In this document: positions 1-13,495 of the stretch, piece after piece
Layout: each line of letters opens with the position of its first letter
Position numbering within the stretch: position 1 is the stretch's first letter
Assembly (NCBI RefSeq): GCF_964355755.1
Contig: NC_092676.1
Span: 17,218,288-17,282,287, forward strand
Length of the DNA: 64,000 nucleotides
Direction of reading: 5' to 3'
Source of the DNA: Antedon mediterranea
Lineage: Eukaryota > Echinodermata > Crinoidea > Comatulida > Antedonidae
Translations under genes and position numbers: made by a program
The notes under the pieces: generated by a model
Told to the model about the DNA's origin: nothing
Databases searched by the model: none
The model's input: only the letters and a program-made list of their open reading frames with translations

Positions 1-709
1 GTTTATGCCTTCAAATGTTCTCATATTTTTCATCTATATCAAAATATATATATAAACGTCATCATTTATGTTTTCCGCTTTCAATTCGAATATTTAGTTT
101 GGCTTACTGTACAACTTAATGAGAGATCAACAAAGGAATACATCTTTCTGGGTTGATAGATGTCTGCTAACATATTGAATGACAGATCGTTTAAAATCCA
201 AGAGGAAGCTGAAACACTATTATAGATGTTTTCGCCAACAAAATACTTCCTTTCGATCCTCAATTCATTCCTCGTAAGTTAGGTTACTTTACATTTCCTT
301 GATAAACATTAACAACGGATATTTTTTTTGATATACAGATGATAGATTGATTGATAAATGACTGTTGAATCATTTTAAGTAGTGACTATAATAGTTTGAT
401 AATCGTCACAGCATTTTACCAAGTTTAATCAGTGAGTTGTCTGTATTGGATATGTATATAGTAGATGCGATTTATTGTACCAGGAAAATACCAGGAAAAT
501 AGGACCTTAAATACCTTAAGAACTGGATCAATTGGCGTGAAAGAAAATTGCTTGATTTAAAACTGTCTTTAGAATTATCATGTTTTACCTATTATTTTAA
601 TTGGTTATATCATTAAAATGGTAGGATTCCACTGAAAAAATGTCTGATAAAATCTTAAATAATGGGACAGTTTAAGATGTGTATATAACATCTTCCACCG
701 AATTCTTAG

Positions 710-897
710 TAAAGCGTGGTTCCCACTAGCGACGCAACACAAGGACGTAACGCAACGCAAGTGAATTGACCAATCACAAGCGATGGCTTATTCGCTTGTG
801 ATTGCTAACTGTCTATAACTTCGCTTGTCATTGGTTAAAAACGCTTGCGTTGCGTTTACGTCTTTGCGTTGCGTTCTAGTGGGAACCAAGCTTTACA
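710..897. mobile_element. MITE with 21-bp terminal inverted repeats
   Basis: A 188-bp element. The left end GTAAAGCGTGGTTCCCACTAG-like is answered by CTAGTGGGAACCAAGCTTTA at the right. The inside is a second imperfect palindrome built from GTAACGCAACGCAAG and a CAATCACAAGCGA-type stretch. It has no coding capacity. Pieces of the same interior recur near 11713-11760 and 37030-37070. The class of the parent transposon cannot be told from the ends. Confidence 0.75.
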
Positions 898-3199
898 GGT
901 TACTGTTTATTTCACTTACGTTATTGATGTGATATTAATAATGTGTGTTGTCCTTTGAACATTATCTGAAATACTTATTTTAATGCACAAATTAATGAGA
1001 CATAAATAAAATAATATTGATAATAAAAACAGCTTTTCATACAGTAAACGATAGGCCTACAGTACTTCCAAAATGTATAGTTATAGGTTAAATGAAATTG
1101 TCTATATGCATTGCAATTTATTCTAACGACTGGATTATTATAATGAATGTCAAAATGGCATAAAACCTAATGACTTTAAGCAAATTCACCAAAAATATTA
1201 GGATAATATCCAGGAAGCGTTGATTCTGTAACCTTAGTTTAAAAAAATTGACTGTCTCTTTAAAATATACAAAATTATGGTAGACGACGCGACATGCGCG
1301 TACAAAACAAAAAGTCATAGTATTACTAATTAAACGCGTGTGTCTAATTTCTTGTTTCGTATTAATACCAACCCTTACCAAAATCGCGTGTAAAAATGCT
1401 AAAATATAAATATCACTTACATAATCTTATTTAAGGGACGGTTTAAGATGTGTTGGTTAATGATCAGTGAAAATAAGTAAATCGTCATACCTGTTTGTAA
1501 CGATGCTTTTAATAAGTTATTTTCAGTCGTCGACGTGAAAGCGCGTAACGTATCGTCGTACCTTTACTCCCAAGTAATCTTGATATAATAAAGATGTTTC
1601 TAGTGTACGTTGTACAATATCAATAATGTTTTCTGCGCATGACAATAGTAGAAAATACATGCATTGTCATTGGTCACAATCTGACCAATAAGATTACAAT
1701 CCGCCAATAAGTTGAATAGAAAGTTGATTTGTTATCAACACAATTCAAGCATGTATGACTGAAAAATTAAACATAGAAGCAGCATTATATAGATCAAGAA
1801 CTGCATTTGATTATTACATAGACCAATTTTACAGATCATTTATTATGCTTAGTATCCAAATTATAAAAATGCAACCACGCCGCATAACACTTCAACATAG
1901 CTTATGCATGAAATATATTGTAATATTTCACTGTTATTTATTCCGTAGATTAACCTGTTGTCATGGAATTGTTTTATGATAATTTATTAATTAGTTTTCG
2001 CATTAAAAAAAAAGCTAAAACTTTGTTTACAACGAATAATTATATTGTTTCTGCTAATTTTAAAAATTAATCTTAAACTGGAAAAAAACTTTTAATTTAG
2101 ATTTTTAATTAGGCCACCTGCTTTCAAGCAGCCAAATCTTCGATCTTCTTTGATTTGAGTTGGCATATTATTGTATACGCCAAATTTACAATTTTCAAGT
2201 TAACGTATGAACTTTACCTTCATGCTAGAAATGAAGAAATGAGTTCATCATCATCATTTCTCTGTAGATTTATAAACCTGATTACACAATTGAAGGTGGG
2301 TGTATTTTTATGTTTGCTTTTTCTAAAATAGAAATTACATTGTGTTTTCACTATAGAGAGTTGTCACAGATTTTCTGTGTATTGTCCACCAAAAACACGA
2401 AGAATGAAGATTAATAAATACATTTTGCAGTTTTAATCAAGTTAATCACTTCAGCAGAAAAAAATGTTTTCACTTATAAAAAAAAAAAAGCAAACGGTTA
2501 CATTCAACCACAAACCCAATGGCTGGCAGCCAATTTGACTATTTCTTTAAGGTAAATAATAATTTTTTTCTGATCCAGTTTTTGGTGAATGACTATTATG
2601 GAACATCACAATGGCATATTTAACAACAAAATTATTTTTTCAGGACAATCTTCAAAATAATGATGTTATTTAATGCAATTAATTCATAGTTATAGTGAGT
2701 ATGATAGTCATCATTTATTCCAAATCCACAAACATTCTCTGATAATTGGAAGTCTAATTAGCGCATAAATATTTATGGTCAAACTATTGATCGGGTGTTT
2801 TTGTAGAAACATTCATTGCTGCGCAATCCAAGTTGATATGGTTTTAATTATAAACGGTTAATAATCAATTAATCTGCCATTTAATGTCCAATTACTGAAA
2901 GGCAGCTAGCGTATTGATATAGAAGGTAATTATAATTAAGTTGTTTTTATGACAAAGTAATTAAAAATTGCAGGAAGAAGTATAATTTCTATCACGGGGC
3001 ATAATGACGCAATGAAGAGTGCATTGATCTATTCAGTAAATGTATTGATGATAAATTAAGAAATCATCTAGATACTGTTTTAGCTAATCAACTATTAATT
3101 GGACAGATTTACTCAATCAAATAATATAGAATGAATCAGCCTATACATTATAATTAAATAGGAACTAGAAGTGTTAAACTCGATCTGATTTGATCACAA
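898..3199. other. AT-rich intergenic DNA with a dispersed repeat fragment
   Basis: No recognisable gene. A segment at about 2365-2650 (phrases GGCTGGCAGCCAATTTGA and AATGGCATATT.AACAACAA) is related to 36679-36965, so it is a dispersed repeat. It may be a decayed copy of the TTAA-flanked family at 17019-17560. Open frames at 1118-1381 (-) and 1755-1979 (+) resemble no family I know. Confidence 0.5.
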
Positions 3200-4165
3200 A
3201 TTCAATTCAATTCAAAGCAACATTTATTTACTCCTTTCGTATAACAAAATGTATTTCAATGTACAATATATAAAAGATTTAAGAAAGCCTAGAAAGATGA
3301 AAACACATCTTGTGGAGGGCGTACCGATTACAACACAGCCAATTAAAAAAATAAATAAAATGAAAAAATAAAAATAAATAATAAATAAATAAATAAATAA
3401 AAACAAAATTGACCGAAGAATAGTTAATATTTGGAAATAAGGTGACTTTTAAGTTTAGATAAAATGATTTACTGGAAACAGAGTTTAAGATGGGGAGTGG
3501 CAGATCATTCCAAAAAGTGGGTCCGGAATACCTAATGTTGTGTTGAAAGTGGTTGGTTTTATGGGTTAGAATATGTAATTTTGAGCTAATACAGGTATGA
3601 TGATAATGGATTAAAGAATTAGGAGTGAACATGGAGCAAAGATGTTTGGGAAGGTTAGAATTAATAGAAGAAAAGATGAAAGAGCCTTGTTGGGTTAGAT
3701 TGATATCAGAGACTTTGAGAAGACGAAGATTAGAAAAAAGATGGGATGAATAAGACCGGGGTGGGGCGCAAGATATAACCCTGATGTTTTTTAATATTAG
3801 AAGGATAAGAGTGGCACCAGACAATATTGCAATAGTTAAGATAAGGCAGGATAAGTGAGCAGTAAAGAATACGAAGAATGTTAGGGGGTAAAAAAGAAGA
3901 AATTCCAGTGATGATGCCCAGACTTTTTGAAATTTTATTCTCAACAAAATTGATATGATTTTCCATGAAAGTCGACTGTAGATGAACTCCTAAAAATGTA
4001 GCAGATTGGAAGGGAATGTCATGATTGTTGATAGAAATGTTATAGTTTGCAGTATCAATGTTTTTAATTTTCGGAGGGGTCCAAAACAAGATGGATGAAG
4101 TTACATTTTTTGTGGTTAAGCGAAAGTTTGTTAGCTGATAAGTATTGAGACATGAGTGTCAGATT
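3200..4165 (-). mobile_element. 5'-truncated non-LTR retrotransposon (CR1/L2-like), C-terminal RT fragment and 3' end
   Basis: Read on the minus strand, the segment encodes the end of a LINE reverse transcriptase in at least two frames. One frame (from about 4165 to 3790) has the thumb-type text LSANKLSLNHKK, then FLGVHLQSTF, and then LILPYLNYCNIVW. A frameshift or small deletion near 3780-3800 passes to a frame with RVISCAPPRS, CSMFTPNSLIHYHHT and RYSGPTFWNDLP. The coding part ends near 3420. An A/T-rich 3' UTR follows, with an ATTGA-type microsatellite tail near 3200-3215, typical of CR1/L2 LINEs. It is dead: 5'-truncated and frameshifted, with no endonuclease domain present. Confidence 0.85.
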
Positions 4166-4291
4166 GGTAATTCAGGAAATTGTTACATTTAGATTATTTA
4201 TTTTAATGCATGTTGCTTTTGCGCAGATAACCCGAAGTTCAAAATCTAATTCTGTCTTTGTTCTGGTTTTATTTTTCTCTTGATATCTTTT

Positions 4292-4395
4292 TAGTCGCGT
4301 GGACGCGACTCTATAGTTCACTATGTCGGTCGGTCTGTCTGTCGGTCCGGTATCACTATGCGTTTTAGCACGCGACTTATGGCTGTTGGCCTTGT
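4292..4395 (-). repeat. Short GACCGACAGAC-type repeat, minimal copy
   Basis: Read on the minus strand it starts ACAAGGCCAACAGCC, continues CATAGTGATACCGGACC and a run of GACAGACCGACC-like tetramers, and ends with AGTGAACTATAGAGTCGCG and CACGCGACTA. The same two ends bound the 0.83-kb insertion at 19933-20760, so this is a short member of that family. A decayed relative lies at 59196-59280. Confidence 0.7.
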
Positions 4396-7085
4396 TCTTC
4401 ACTTGTTTTAATTTCTCTATTTCATTATGTTTTTTTATATTTTTCACTATGTAAAAATTGTTTTATTTTTTACATTTTTCTTTTCCATTTTGTTCTTTTT
4501 GCCTACTCTTCCATCATTTTAATGTACTTGTTGATTTTTTGCGAATATCTTTTTCTTTTTCCTTTACTTATTTTTCTTATCATTCTTTTTTTTCTTTATA
4601 TATTTGATTTCTTTAATTGTACGTCTGGTAATAATGACATGGCCCAAATTATTATTCGTCATTTAGTATTCATCTACTAATAATCTCTGAACTTCTGCAT
4701 TTTTCTATTGATATCTTACATTGTCAATTTCGTTTTGATTTTTCAAGGAATTTCAAATTGAAATTTGTATGTTTTTCTATTAATATAAATATATAATTTT
4801 CTGACAGTTACAGTAGTAATTTCATTTTTGGCGTCACATAGTGTCGAATGGCATAAGCTGATTAATATATATTCCTTCAGTATTGGTTGTGTGGTTTACT
4901 GATTATTAGTTTTTGTACCAATATACACTCTCCTGCAAACATATTAATTTCGTATGTCGAAGTAGATCTTTCGAGAAAAAATAAATTAAAATATGTGTTT
5001 TAAGAGCAAATTCTAATATCCTAATATTTGTATTTATTTTGATAACAAATTGAATTTGATATATCTATTTATGAATTAGTATGGAGTTCTTTTCAAATAC
5101 TTAAAGAAAACTGTACAAAACGGTATCAAATGATAAAAAAGCATGAATTCATTTATTTAATTATCTTGCTTAGTTTAACCAAATATCGTTTTTGTAATCG
5201 CAAAGATTTCCAGATTGTTGGGAAATTTATCTAACGTAAATAAAGTTTCAGTTTACGCAGATTAGTGAAATTTCTCTAAAGTCAGCTGCGGCAACAAGTA
5301 CTGCCTTTTCAACAGTAGCAATATTTTCATAGCGTAAAAGATATACACGGACAGCGTATGGCTGTCATTCAATTTCTTAGTTACTGACTGTAATTTGATG
5401 AGACAATATAATCAATGCTTTGTATTGCTTTAGCAGTCGAAATATTCAGGTGTAGAGGGGAATGGTCTGATAAAATTTGTACAAGCAACAATTCTGACGA
5501 ACCTAAGAACATAAGAAGTCTAATTGAGTCACGCGAAGGACGGTAATCATTTTTGTGTTTGTCTTTTTTTGACATAAAAGAATTCCCTATTAATATAAAA
5601 AAGTTACTCAAGTGAAATTATGCCTATAGTATTTTATGCATTTAGAGACTATTCATATTGATATTAATTAATTTAGGATTCCAGGTAATATTATAGCACT
5701 TATTCTCGTTATCCGTAACTAATAAATGATAATTATTCGCATAATCTTACTTCAATCAACGTACTCTGTACTTTACTAAACAAGCTACACCTTACATCTC
5801 AATTTACTGATTGGAAATGTTCTCTTAGTTCAAAGTACTGACATGCATATGCCGTATCTACAGTTACTGATAAATCTGCAAATAGTGATAGGAATATTAC
5901 TTTTCTCTCTGAATAAATATAAAGTGACAAGAATCCTCTGGAATCTTATAATTAATTTCACATAGTATTCGATGAATTAATTCACCGCACGTTTTATGTT
6001 AATATCGTTTTGTTCGTTATCAAAAATAAATATAGCATCACAGTTGATGGAAACACTGCTAATTCTGACTAAACCCACCCATTAATGGCTAGATCCGCCG
6101 TTTATAATATTATTCTTTAGACATGTGTAGATATGCCGTCCAGGTGTAGGCATACCAAGAAAAAATATGTTTATCCTAAAAAATAGTATGGTTTAAGTTG
6201 TTTTAAGGGATTTCCTTTGTAAGTTGTTATGTAGTACAGTAAATGCAGGATTTAAACAGTCATAATATTTATATTATGTTTGAATAAAGTTATTTATACA
6301 TCCAAAAACATCTTAACGTCCCATCCGAAAGACGAATACGATTGGTATTTTTCGGTTATCTGCAAAGTTAACTATAGGTAATGACCATCATACGCGTGTG
6401 TATATTACAAACCCGATGAAACTATGTAACATTGTATGATGTATGTAGGGTATATAAACACATGTTATAAACAACACGGCCCAGAAGTGTTATTCCTTAC
6501 CATTTCTTTATTTCGTTATAGCCAAAAAAAAAACAAAAAAAACAACAACAAAAAAACAAGACGGTAACAACTTTAACATTACAGTATCTTATAAAATTAA
6601 CTATTTTGTAAGATAGTTGTGGTGTGTCACTTTGAATACATCAACACAATCACAATTTCAAAAGCCAAGGTTATGGATTATAATGCTTATATAATTACCA
6701 TACATATTGACAGTAAACTCGACAGTAAAACATTGGGTTCTTCGAATCCAATTTTACTACCTAAGCCAATAATAAAGAAATAAATTAAAAGAGTATTTAA
6801 CTATTAATATTTTAGAACTGATTTTAATGCCTGGTACAAATTTCAATTTTTATAAGCAGATTATTATAACTAACGAGATGGAAACAGAATAACAACATAA
6901 TTTATATATTAACGTGAACATCAACGTCATATACCAACCGTTTCCTTGTTTCTATACTTCTTTCTCTGTTCTTTTCAAGACCCCGATTCTTCCGTTTATC
7001 TTTTCAATGGATTCACTCTCTTTACAGGCAGGTTCTACCTCATTAGTAGATTACCAGTCCAAAAATAACTGACATGAATAGGCTT
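4396..7085. other. Intergenic AT-rich DNA
   Basis: No gene is seen. The minus-strand phrase CTTTCGGATGGGACGTTAA at about 6305-6340 resembles the Deu-type SINE core found at 54700-54760 and is probably a SINE scrap. The open frame at 5381-5611 (-) is unrecognised and has no codon pattern that persuades me. Confidence 0.4.
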
Positions 7086-7315
7086 TATTCAATTTTGAAT
7101 ATGCTACTCAGGGTTAACCCTCAAACTAGATAAAACAATAAAACATTCTGTTGCAATTTGTTTGAGGTCAATCCTTTATATACTGGACTATTAAACAAAT
7201 AACTCAATAAACCCTATAGAAAATTAAATCACTAGGTAAGCCCGAAAATCCTAATTTTGACTTGCTGTTTGAGACCAATACAATTATTTCAACAGATGCC
7301 CTCAACTTCTTTCTG

Positions 7316-10300
7316 TTTGTAGTCCAGTAAAAATATGGTTGAACCTAGAACAAATTGCAACAGAATTTTGTTTTGTTTTAGTTGGTTGATATGGTGAACA
7401 TGAACATCATATCCAAAGTTTAACAAAATCGGACATCGGGAAGTGGGTTATTTAGCATAAATTCAAAATGGCCGCCATTTGCTATTTTAAAGCCCCATAT
7501 CTCCTTAACGGTTGGATTTAGACCACCTAAGTGCATTACGAGTAGATATAAATGTGATATTAAACTAATTAGCATATTTAAATTTCCATATGACGTACCT
7601 ATGACGTCATATGGTAGTTTTGACGTCATAAATTATGTTATAAATGCTTAAATGACATTATACTATGCGAACAATTTAGAAACTGCAGAAAACAAGTTTC
7701 CTAACATTCTCCTTGTTGAAATGAACATAATTTTCAAAGTTTACCAAAATCGGACGTCAGGAAAGGTGTTAATTAGCATAAATTCAAAATGGCCGCTATT
7801 TATTATATCATTTTGAAGCCCTATATCTCCTCAAAGTGCATTGCGAGTAGATATAAATGTGACATTAAACTTTCCAATTAGCAAATTTAAATTACCATAT
7901 GACGTAAATATGACGTCATAAGGTAGTTGTGACGTCATATATTATGTTATAACTGCTTAAATGGCATTATCCCATGCTAAAAAAATAATGTAGAAACTGC
8001 AGGAACACAATTTTCTAACAATTTCCTGTTGAAATGAACATGATATCCTAAGTTCACCAAAATCAGACTTCAAGAAGGGGGTCAATTAGCATAAATTCAA
8101 AATGGCTGCTATTTACTATACCATTTTGAAGCCCTGTATCTCCTTAGCGGTTGGGTTTAGACAGCCTATGTGCATTACGAGTAGATATATATGTAAAAAC
8201 CGTTGAAATTTATCATTAAGTTTCCATTTACAAAATCTTATGAAAATAGTTATTCTACAGAACCGTATGAAAGGTGATCACCAACTGTATTTCTGAAACT
8301 GATTTGTACTCAAGCGCACATCTTGTTTTGTGTTTCTTTATCTCTTTAAATTGGTAAAGCAATACAAAAATATTGTAATGAGGCGATTGTCTGTGGGTCA
8401 GGCTATTCAAACCCATCATTCCCACAAACTCATCTCAATTCCCCAACTGGAAATTGAGATGATACATTTATGAAATAATAAATGTCATACTGTAGTTTTT
8501 GGTATAGTCAGCATCTCCATTTTGCTCTTTCAAAGTTGCTATTTCATTGCATCTGTTTGGTGTCGATCGTTTATGAGACAACAAATTTTTATGATGTTTT
8601 ATATAATGTTTATCTTTTGAATGCTGTTTCCAAGTTAAAGATACACATCAACGGAATCCAAAAGGGGTTGTTAAGGTAATAAAGTAATTTTCAAACTTGC
8701 CACTACTAATTACAGTATTTAATTTTTCGACAAGACAGTATTCAACTTCCTTGACAGAAAATGTCAGAAAAATGGAATAGAAACTTTGAATGCAGATGGG
8801 GATCTATTAAATATCTTACTTTGCTATAATTAAAAAAAGCGATTGCGTTTTAAGACAGAAGAAGCAAAAAATAGTGGGATAATTGGTACTTAACGAAAAC
8901 ATCTTAAGGAGCAAATTTGCAACATCTTTGTAATGCTCTGCACTTGCAAAGAAACAGAGGGATGCATTCTATTCGAAGCAAGAACTGTTCGGTCCAAAAT
9001 TAAAAAAGACATCAGATGTATGGTGGAAGTATTTTGACGGCGCCAACATTACATTTTCTATGTATGTACTTTGGATGGGAAACTTACTGTGATCCAACTC
9101 CATATTTAGGATGGGGTCGAATTATTAAATCCTAAACTCATTACAGAATAAGGAATCCTGTTTCTTTATATATGAGATATATCTATATTATAAGTGAGAG
9201 AGTTTGTCTGTCTGTTTGTCTGTTTGTTTGTTCGTTATACAAAATTTTGTTACTGCACATAATCTTACATGGTATCAAAATGACCGCAATTGTACCGGGA
9301 ATGTTCTAAGCTATATTTCAACATCATCCGCCACCTAGGATCCAAGTTAGGGACCAAAATGTGGTCAAAACCCCCACTTTCGATGTTTGTTCGTTATACA
9401 AATTTATGTTTCTGCACGTAACCATACACGTATCAAAATGATGGCAATTGTACCCGGAAGGTTTTAAACTACATTAAAAAAAATTCCCCCGGCTCCTGGG
9501 GTTTTTGTGGGAGGGGTGGGTGGGGGTGGTGTGGTGGTTTGTGATGTCATTTTTGCTAGGGCTCGGGGTTGTAGGCTATCGAATTGTAAAATTATACTAC
9601 AAAAGTTTTACAGTATTTTAATTATCCTCAGCAAGGTGTTTGGGGAAATATAGATATAGATATACATATTTTATTCATTAACCAATATGACACCTATTCA
9701 ATTACACATTTAGCAAAGTACTTTAACCATATCCAGCTATGTATCGGTCTCTTGGATTTTCTCATTACAGACATCCATTCCTGTGTGAGCATACAGACGT
9801 TGTTTACCGTTACTGTGTTCAACTACATCACGATGGCTCCAAGGAAAAAACTTGGGATTGGGAGTTGTGGTTCAGGGGATAGTAGGGGTTTTGCTTAGAC
9901 AAAATACACGACGTCATATGTCTTATGACATCATAGGTACGTTATATGGCAATTTAAATATGCTAATTGGAAAGTTTAATATCACATTTATATCTACTCG
10001 CAATGCACTTAGGTGGTCTGCGTTAAGGAGATATGGGAGCTTCAAAATGGTATGATAAATAGCGGCCATTTTGAATGTATGCTAATTAACCCACTTCCTG
10101 ACGTCCGATTTTAGTAAACTTTGGAAATAATGTTCATTTCAACAAGGAGAATGTCAAGGAACATGTTTTCTTGCAGTTCCTAAATTGTTCGCATAGTATA
10201 ATGTCATTTAGGCCTAAACAGTTATAACATAATATATGACGTCACAACTACCATATGACGTCATAGGTACGTCATATGGGAATTTAAATATGCTAATTAG

Positions 10301-10525
10301 AATGTTTAATATGACATTTATATCTACTCGTAATGCACTTAGGGGGTTTAAATCCATGAGGCTTCAAAATAGCAAATGGCGGCCATTTTGAATTTATGCT
10401 AATTAACCCACTTCCCGATGTCCGATTTTTGGTAAACTTTGGATATGATATTCATTTCATTTGAAAATTCTGTTGCAATTTGTTCTAGGTTCACCCTATT
10501 TTTGACTTATCTTTACTGGACTATT
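7316..10525. mobile_element. 3.2-kb element with long inverted arms made of tandem repeats
   Basis: The outer ends are inverted copies: TTGAACCTAGAACAAATTGC near 7340 and its complement near 10475-10490. Inside the left arm, a unit of about 320 bp is repeated about 2.5 times (7392-7720, 7721-8035, 8036-8200). The right arm (about 9890-10450) carries two units in the opposite orientation. Each unit has an AAAATGGCCGCCATTT-like stretch and one to three copies of the palindrome TGACGTCA. The middle (8200-9890) has no transposase that I recognise. It is likely a non-autonomous DNA transposon with compound subterminal repeats. Confidence 0.7.
9186..9500 (+). repeat. Imperfect direct repeat inside the 3.2-kb element
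   Basis: A segment beginning with a run of GTCTGTCTGTTTG, then TTCGTTATACAAA and CAAAATGACCGCAATTGTAC, is repeated about 150 bp later at about 9388-9500 (CAAAATGATGGCAATTGTAC). A G-rich stretch follows (9490-9560, GGGAGGGGTGGGTGGGGGT). The origin is unknown. Confidence 0.5.
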
Positions 10526-10599
10526 GTTGCAGCAGGTTCAGTTGAGAAACTTCTAAATCATGACAAGCTGAAGCCCTAAATTTATTTTCTTTTTCTTCA

Positions 10600-11712
10600 C
10601 CTACAGATGATGGTGCGGGACCGTTGTATTGGGGCATATTTGAACATTGCACCATCGATTTGGACATCGATTTGTATCGATGTGGACATTGATTTGTATC
10701 GATGTGTGGACTACAAGTCCTCAGTTAGCAATCACTCACGTTTATCTCTTTCGCAAGATATGGATCAGTTACCAGTGGCCGATACTGTAAAACGGACGTA
10801 TCCGAAATTGAGGAGGTGCTCCTGGCAGACAGAGCGGTTTACCCCCGAAGGAGGCCGCATCAGATAAATATTGTGTCACCTTGGATGGGGTCCAGTGGAC
10901 AACATACAGGCCCACGTGATGAAGTAGCATGCTTCGGCATGTTTTAAACCGCTCGAGCGAAGCACCTGACGGAGGGCTCAAGTGCAGTGGCGGCCACTCA
11001 ACTGGATGGCGGAGGTGAGCCTCGGGAGAAGGGAGTTGGACACCGGTGGATGTAATTAAGGCAGCATGTGAACGTCCAGCACAGGTTGGGGGATGGTACC
11101 AACATCCTACCTCTGGATAGGAAAACTCACGGCACCATCAAGATGCTGGAAAGCATGATTGGAGAAGAAAGAGGCCCGTGCCTTTTACGATAGCTTCGGC
11201 TATTAGTCACCCGTCGGCCCTCAAACACGGTGGCGGTGTGTGGTGAGCCTCACCTTGTCGGTGCCCAAGGTGTTCGACGCCTGCTTTCATCTTCACCTGT
11301 TAAAGAGATCAACAACTCTCTCAGCATGCAGACCTCTGGGACATGGAAAGAGCAGTGCGCTTGAGAAGTTAGCGGGAGATCAGCGACTTGACGAGGCATG
11401 TCCGTGCGGTGGGCTTGGGAGTGGCTTGAACATTTTACATCTAAGCTGTGTGTCAAAAGTCCTGGCAGACTACGATTCTACGGAAGATGTAGCTATCGCC
11501 TATCTCCGGCAATTTGCCGGATGTATTTTATTGTGACCAGCTGTGACAGACTTTACACAGAGGCCTGCTTTCATAGCAGCAGACCGGAGGAGTGGACTAT
11601 CCTCACGCCGGATATACAGTTAGCGCATCTCTTGTGGGCGATCATCATCGCGGTTGGACAGGTGTTAGTGACCGGAGCCCCAGACAGGTCATGGGCCTCA
11701 CATGGAAGAAGG
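10600..11712. other. GC-rich island, unidentified, possibly a decayed coding sequence
   Basis: About 1.1 kb is clearly richer in G+C than the DNA on both sides. It starts with repeats of CATCGATTTG/TATCGATGTG (10655-10710). It has overlapping open frames on both strands, the longest being 11240-11536 (+, 98 aa), 11398-11715 (+, 105 aa) and 10607-10867 (+, 86 aa). I recognise no domain in any of them, and no single frame runs through. Hairpins such as AGCATGCTTCGGCATG lie at 10926-10945. It may be a transposon remnant or a processed pseudogene. It abuts the right arm of the 3.2-kb element. Confidence 0.4.
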
Positions 11713-12084
11713 TAACGCAACGTAAGTGATTTGGGATTATTCAAACAGTGGATTGTCATTGGTCATGAATAATAATTTATTTTTGAAAGAGTATATTTTC
11801 CTTTTTACTGAGGACGAAATAAAGTAAATTTAAATTTGTCATAAGATTTTAGGCCAAAACAAAAATATTGTTTAGATTATACGTTAAATATATAACTAAT
11901 TTTGGTTTGTCAAAATAGAATTTTAAAATAACGTATCTTTTTAAACCAGATGAACATTTTCAATCTACTACTCTGTTAAAGCAGGCATTGAATAAACAAA
12001 ATGCACTAAACCACATTCAAGTGAAATGCAAGTTTTTAGCACGTTTCTTCATCGACATAAACCATTATACTTAGAATGTTTTTT

Positions 12085-12200
12085 TCAGTGATTTAATCTC
12101 ATTTTCACAGATTTCCTCATCTGCACTGTCTGATAACTTCAAGTGTATCACTGGGTGGTTTAGGTTTCTCCATGCTTTTGAATATATATATAGGCCTATA
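12085..12200 (-). repeat. Single divergent copy of the 371-bp tandem unit end
   Basis: On the minus strand it reads CAGATGAGGAAATCTGTG preceded by a CACCCAGTGATACACTTG-type stretch. This matches, in order and spacing, the conserved part of the repeat units at 50152-52300. A TATATATATA run follows, as in those units. It is therefore a dispersed repeat, not a local invention of the 50-kb cluster. Confidence 0.55.
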
Positions 12201-12823
12201 TAATTATATAGTTAGTTTGTTTCAATGAAAATTATATTGAAAAGTTTTCTAAATTCTTTAATCGTAACATTGGTGTCACATATACAGGTAGTAAATCATA
12301 GTAAATACAGAAAACTAAATAAATCAATATTAGTTTACAAGATAGAATTGTGCAAAAAGTAATATAATTTATTAGAACTACTCGGGTAAAGTATCATAAT
12401 CGTGTTGTTAAAATGTTGTAAAATTCAGCAAAATAATAAATAACCATGATATTAATATAAATTGTGGTAAAATTTACCACTGACAAAGTCAGTAGTGCCC
12501 TCATAAGGAAACAAATTCTACAATATTATTCTTGCTGAACTATAATTATTGTTAAACTTAGGCCTATATAAAACAAGCAAAAATACCCATCCTCTTCCCG
12601 CTGGTTGGAGAAGATACTCTAGATTGTCATACTAGAAATAAATAGTATAGCTGCTATAATCTATATTAAAGAATTAAAACCGATAACTAAACATGTATTA
12701 CAATAAGCAAGAATACCCATTTTCTCCCCTGCTCGGAGAAAATGTATAAGATTTAAATACAGTAGTAATAACTGTTGTAATATAATTAAAATGAATTAAA
12801 AATAGATAACTAAACATGTATTC

Positions 12824-12956
12824 AGCTTTGTCTACACATCAAACTAGTTTGACGAAAAAGTGTGCACAAATATGGTGTGGCATGACGTCATCATGTCTAT
12901 ATATGGGCACATCACATTTTTTTCTCACAAAGATTAATAGTGCAGAAAAAGCTTTA
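12824..12956. mobile_element. MITE family M1, copy 1
   Basis: About 130 bp with ends AGCTTTGTCTACACATCAAA and a TGCAGAAAAAGCTTT-type right end. The centre has TATATGGGCACATCACA. Six copies of this family occur in the window. The best-preserved pair of ends is in the copy at 35214-35357. Confidence 0.7.
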
Positions 12957-13495
12957 CAATCCCAGCTGCTATAATATATTAAAATAAATTAAAACATAAC
13001 TAAATTAAACATTATAATATAAACCCCCATTTCTTTTTTTCCCTCCTGTACCACCTTGCCAAACATTTTAATATATAACAAACTTGTGTTAAGTTTATAA
13101 AGTGCTTTTCAAGTTTAAAAAAAAATATCTCTGATTATTATAATGATTTTTAGAATTTAGAGAAGCGAGTGCTACAACAAGGCAAGGCTTCTGGCACAAG
13201 GTAACTGGAAGTTAGAGTCAGTACTCAATTCTCAGCATGTATTTGCTTTGTAGGGTGACCCAAGAGAAATGTTGACTAAAATACAATATAATAATACACC
13301 CTACTAGCATAGCATTAACACCTTAATATTCCTATTAGATAATTTGATGAGCACAAGTAAATACACCCAGCCATGAACATTCAGAATTATTATTAAAGTG
13401 CAATGTAAAAATTTAAAATCCAATTTAGTATTTTTAAACAACGAAATGGAGATTTCTCCAACTGTTGAAGTAATGACAGCAAATTACTGGAACTA

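Noticed and set aside
3224-3947. The 222-aa open frame 3279-3947 and the 60-aa frame 3224-3406 as host genes
   Set aside because: The first is the shifted C-terminal part of a LINE reverse transcriptase plus its A/T-rich 3' UTR; the second is translated UTR.
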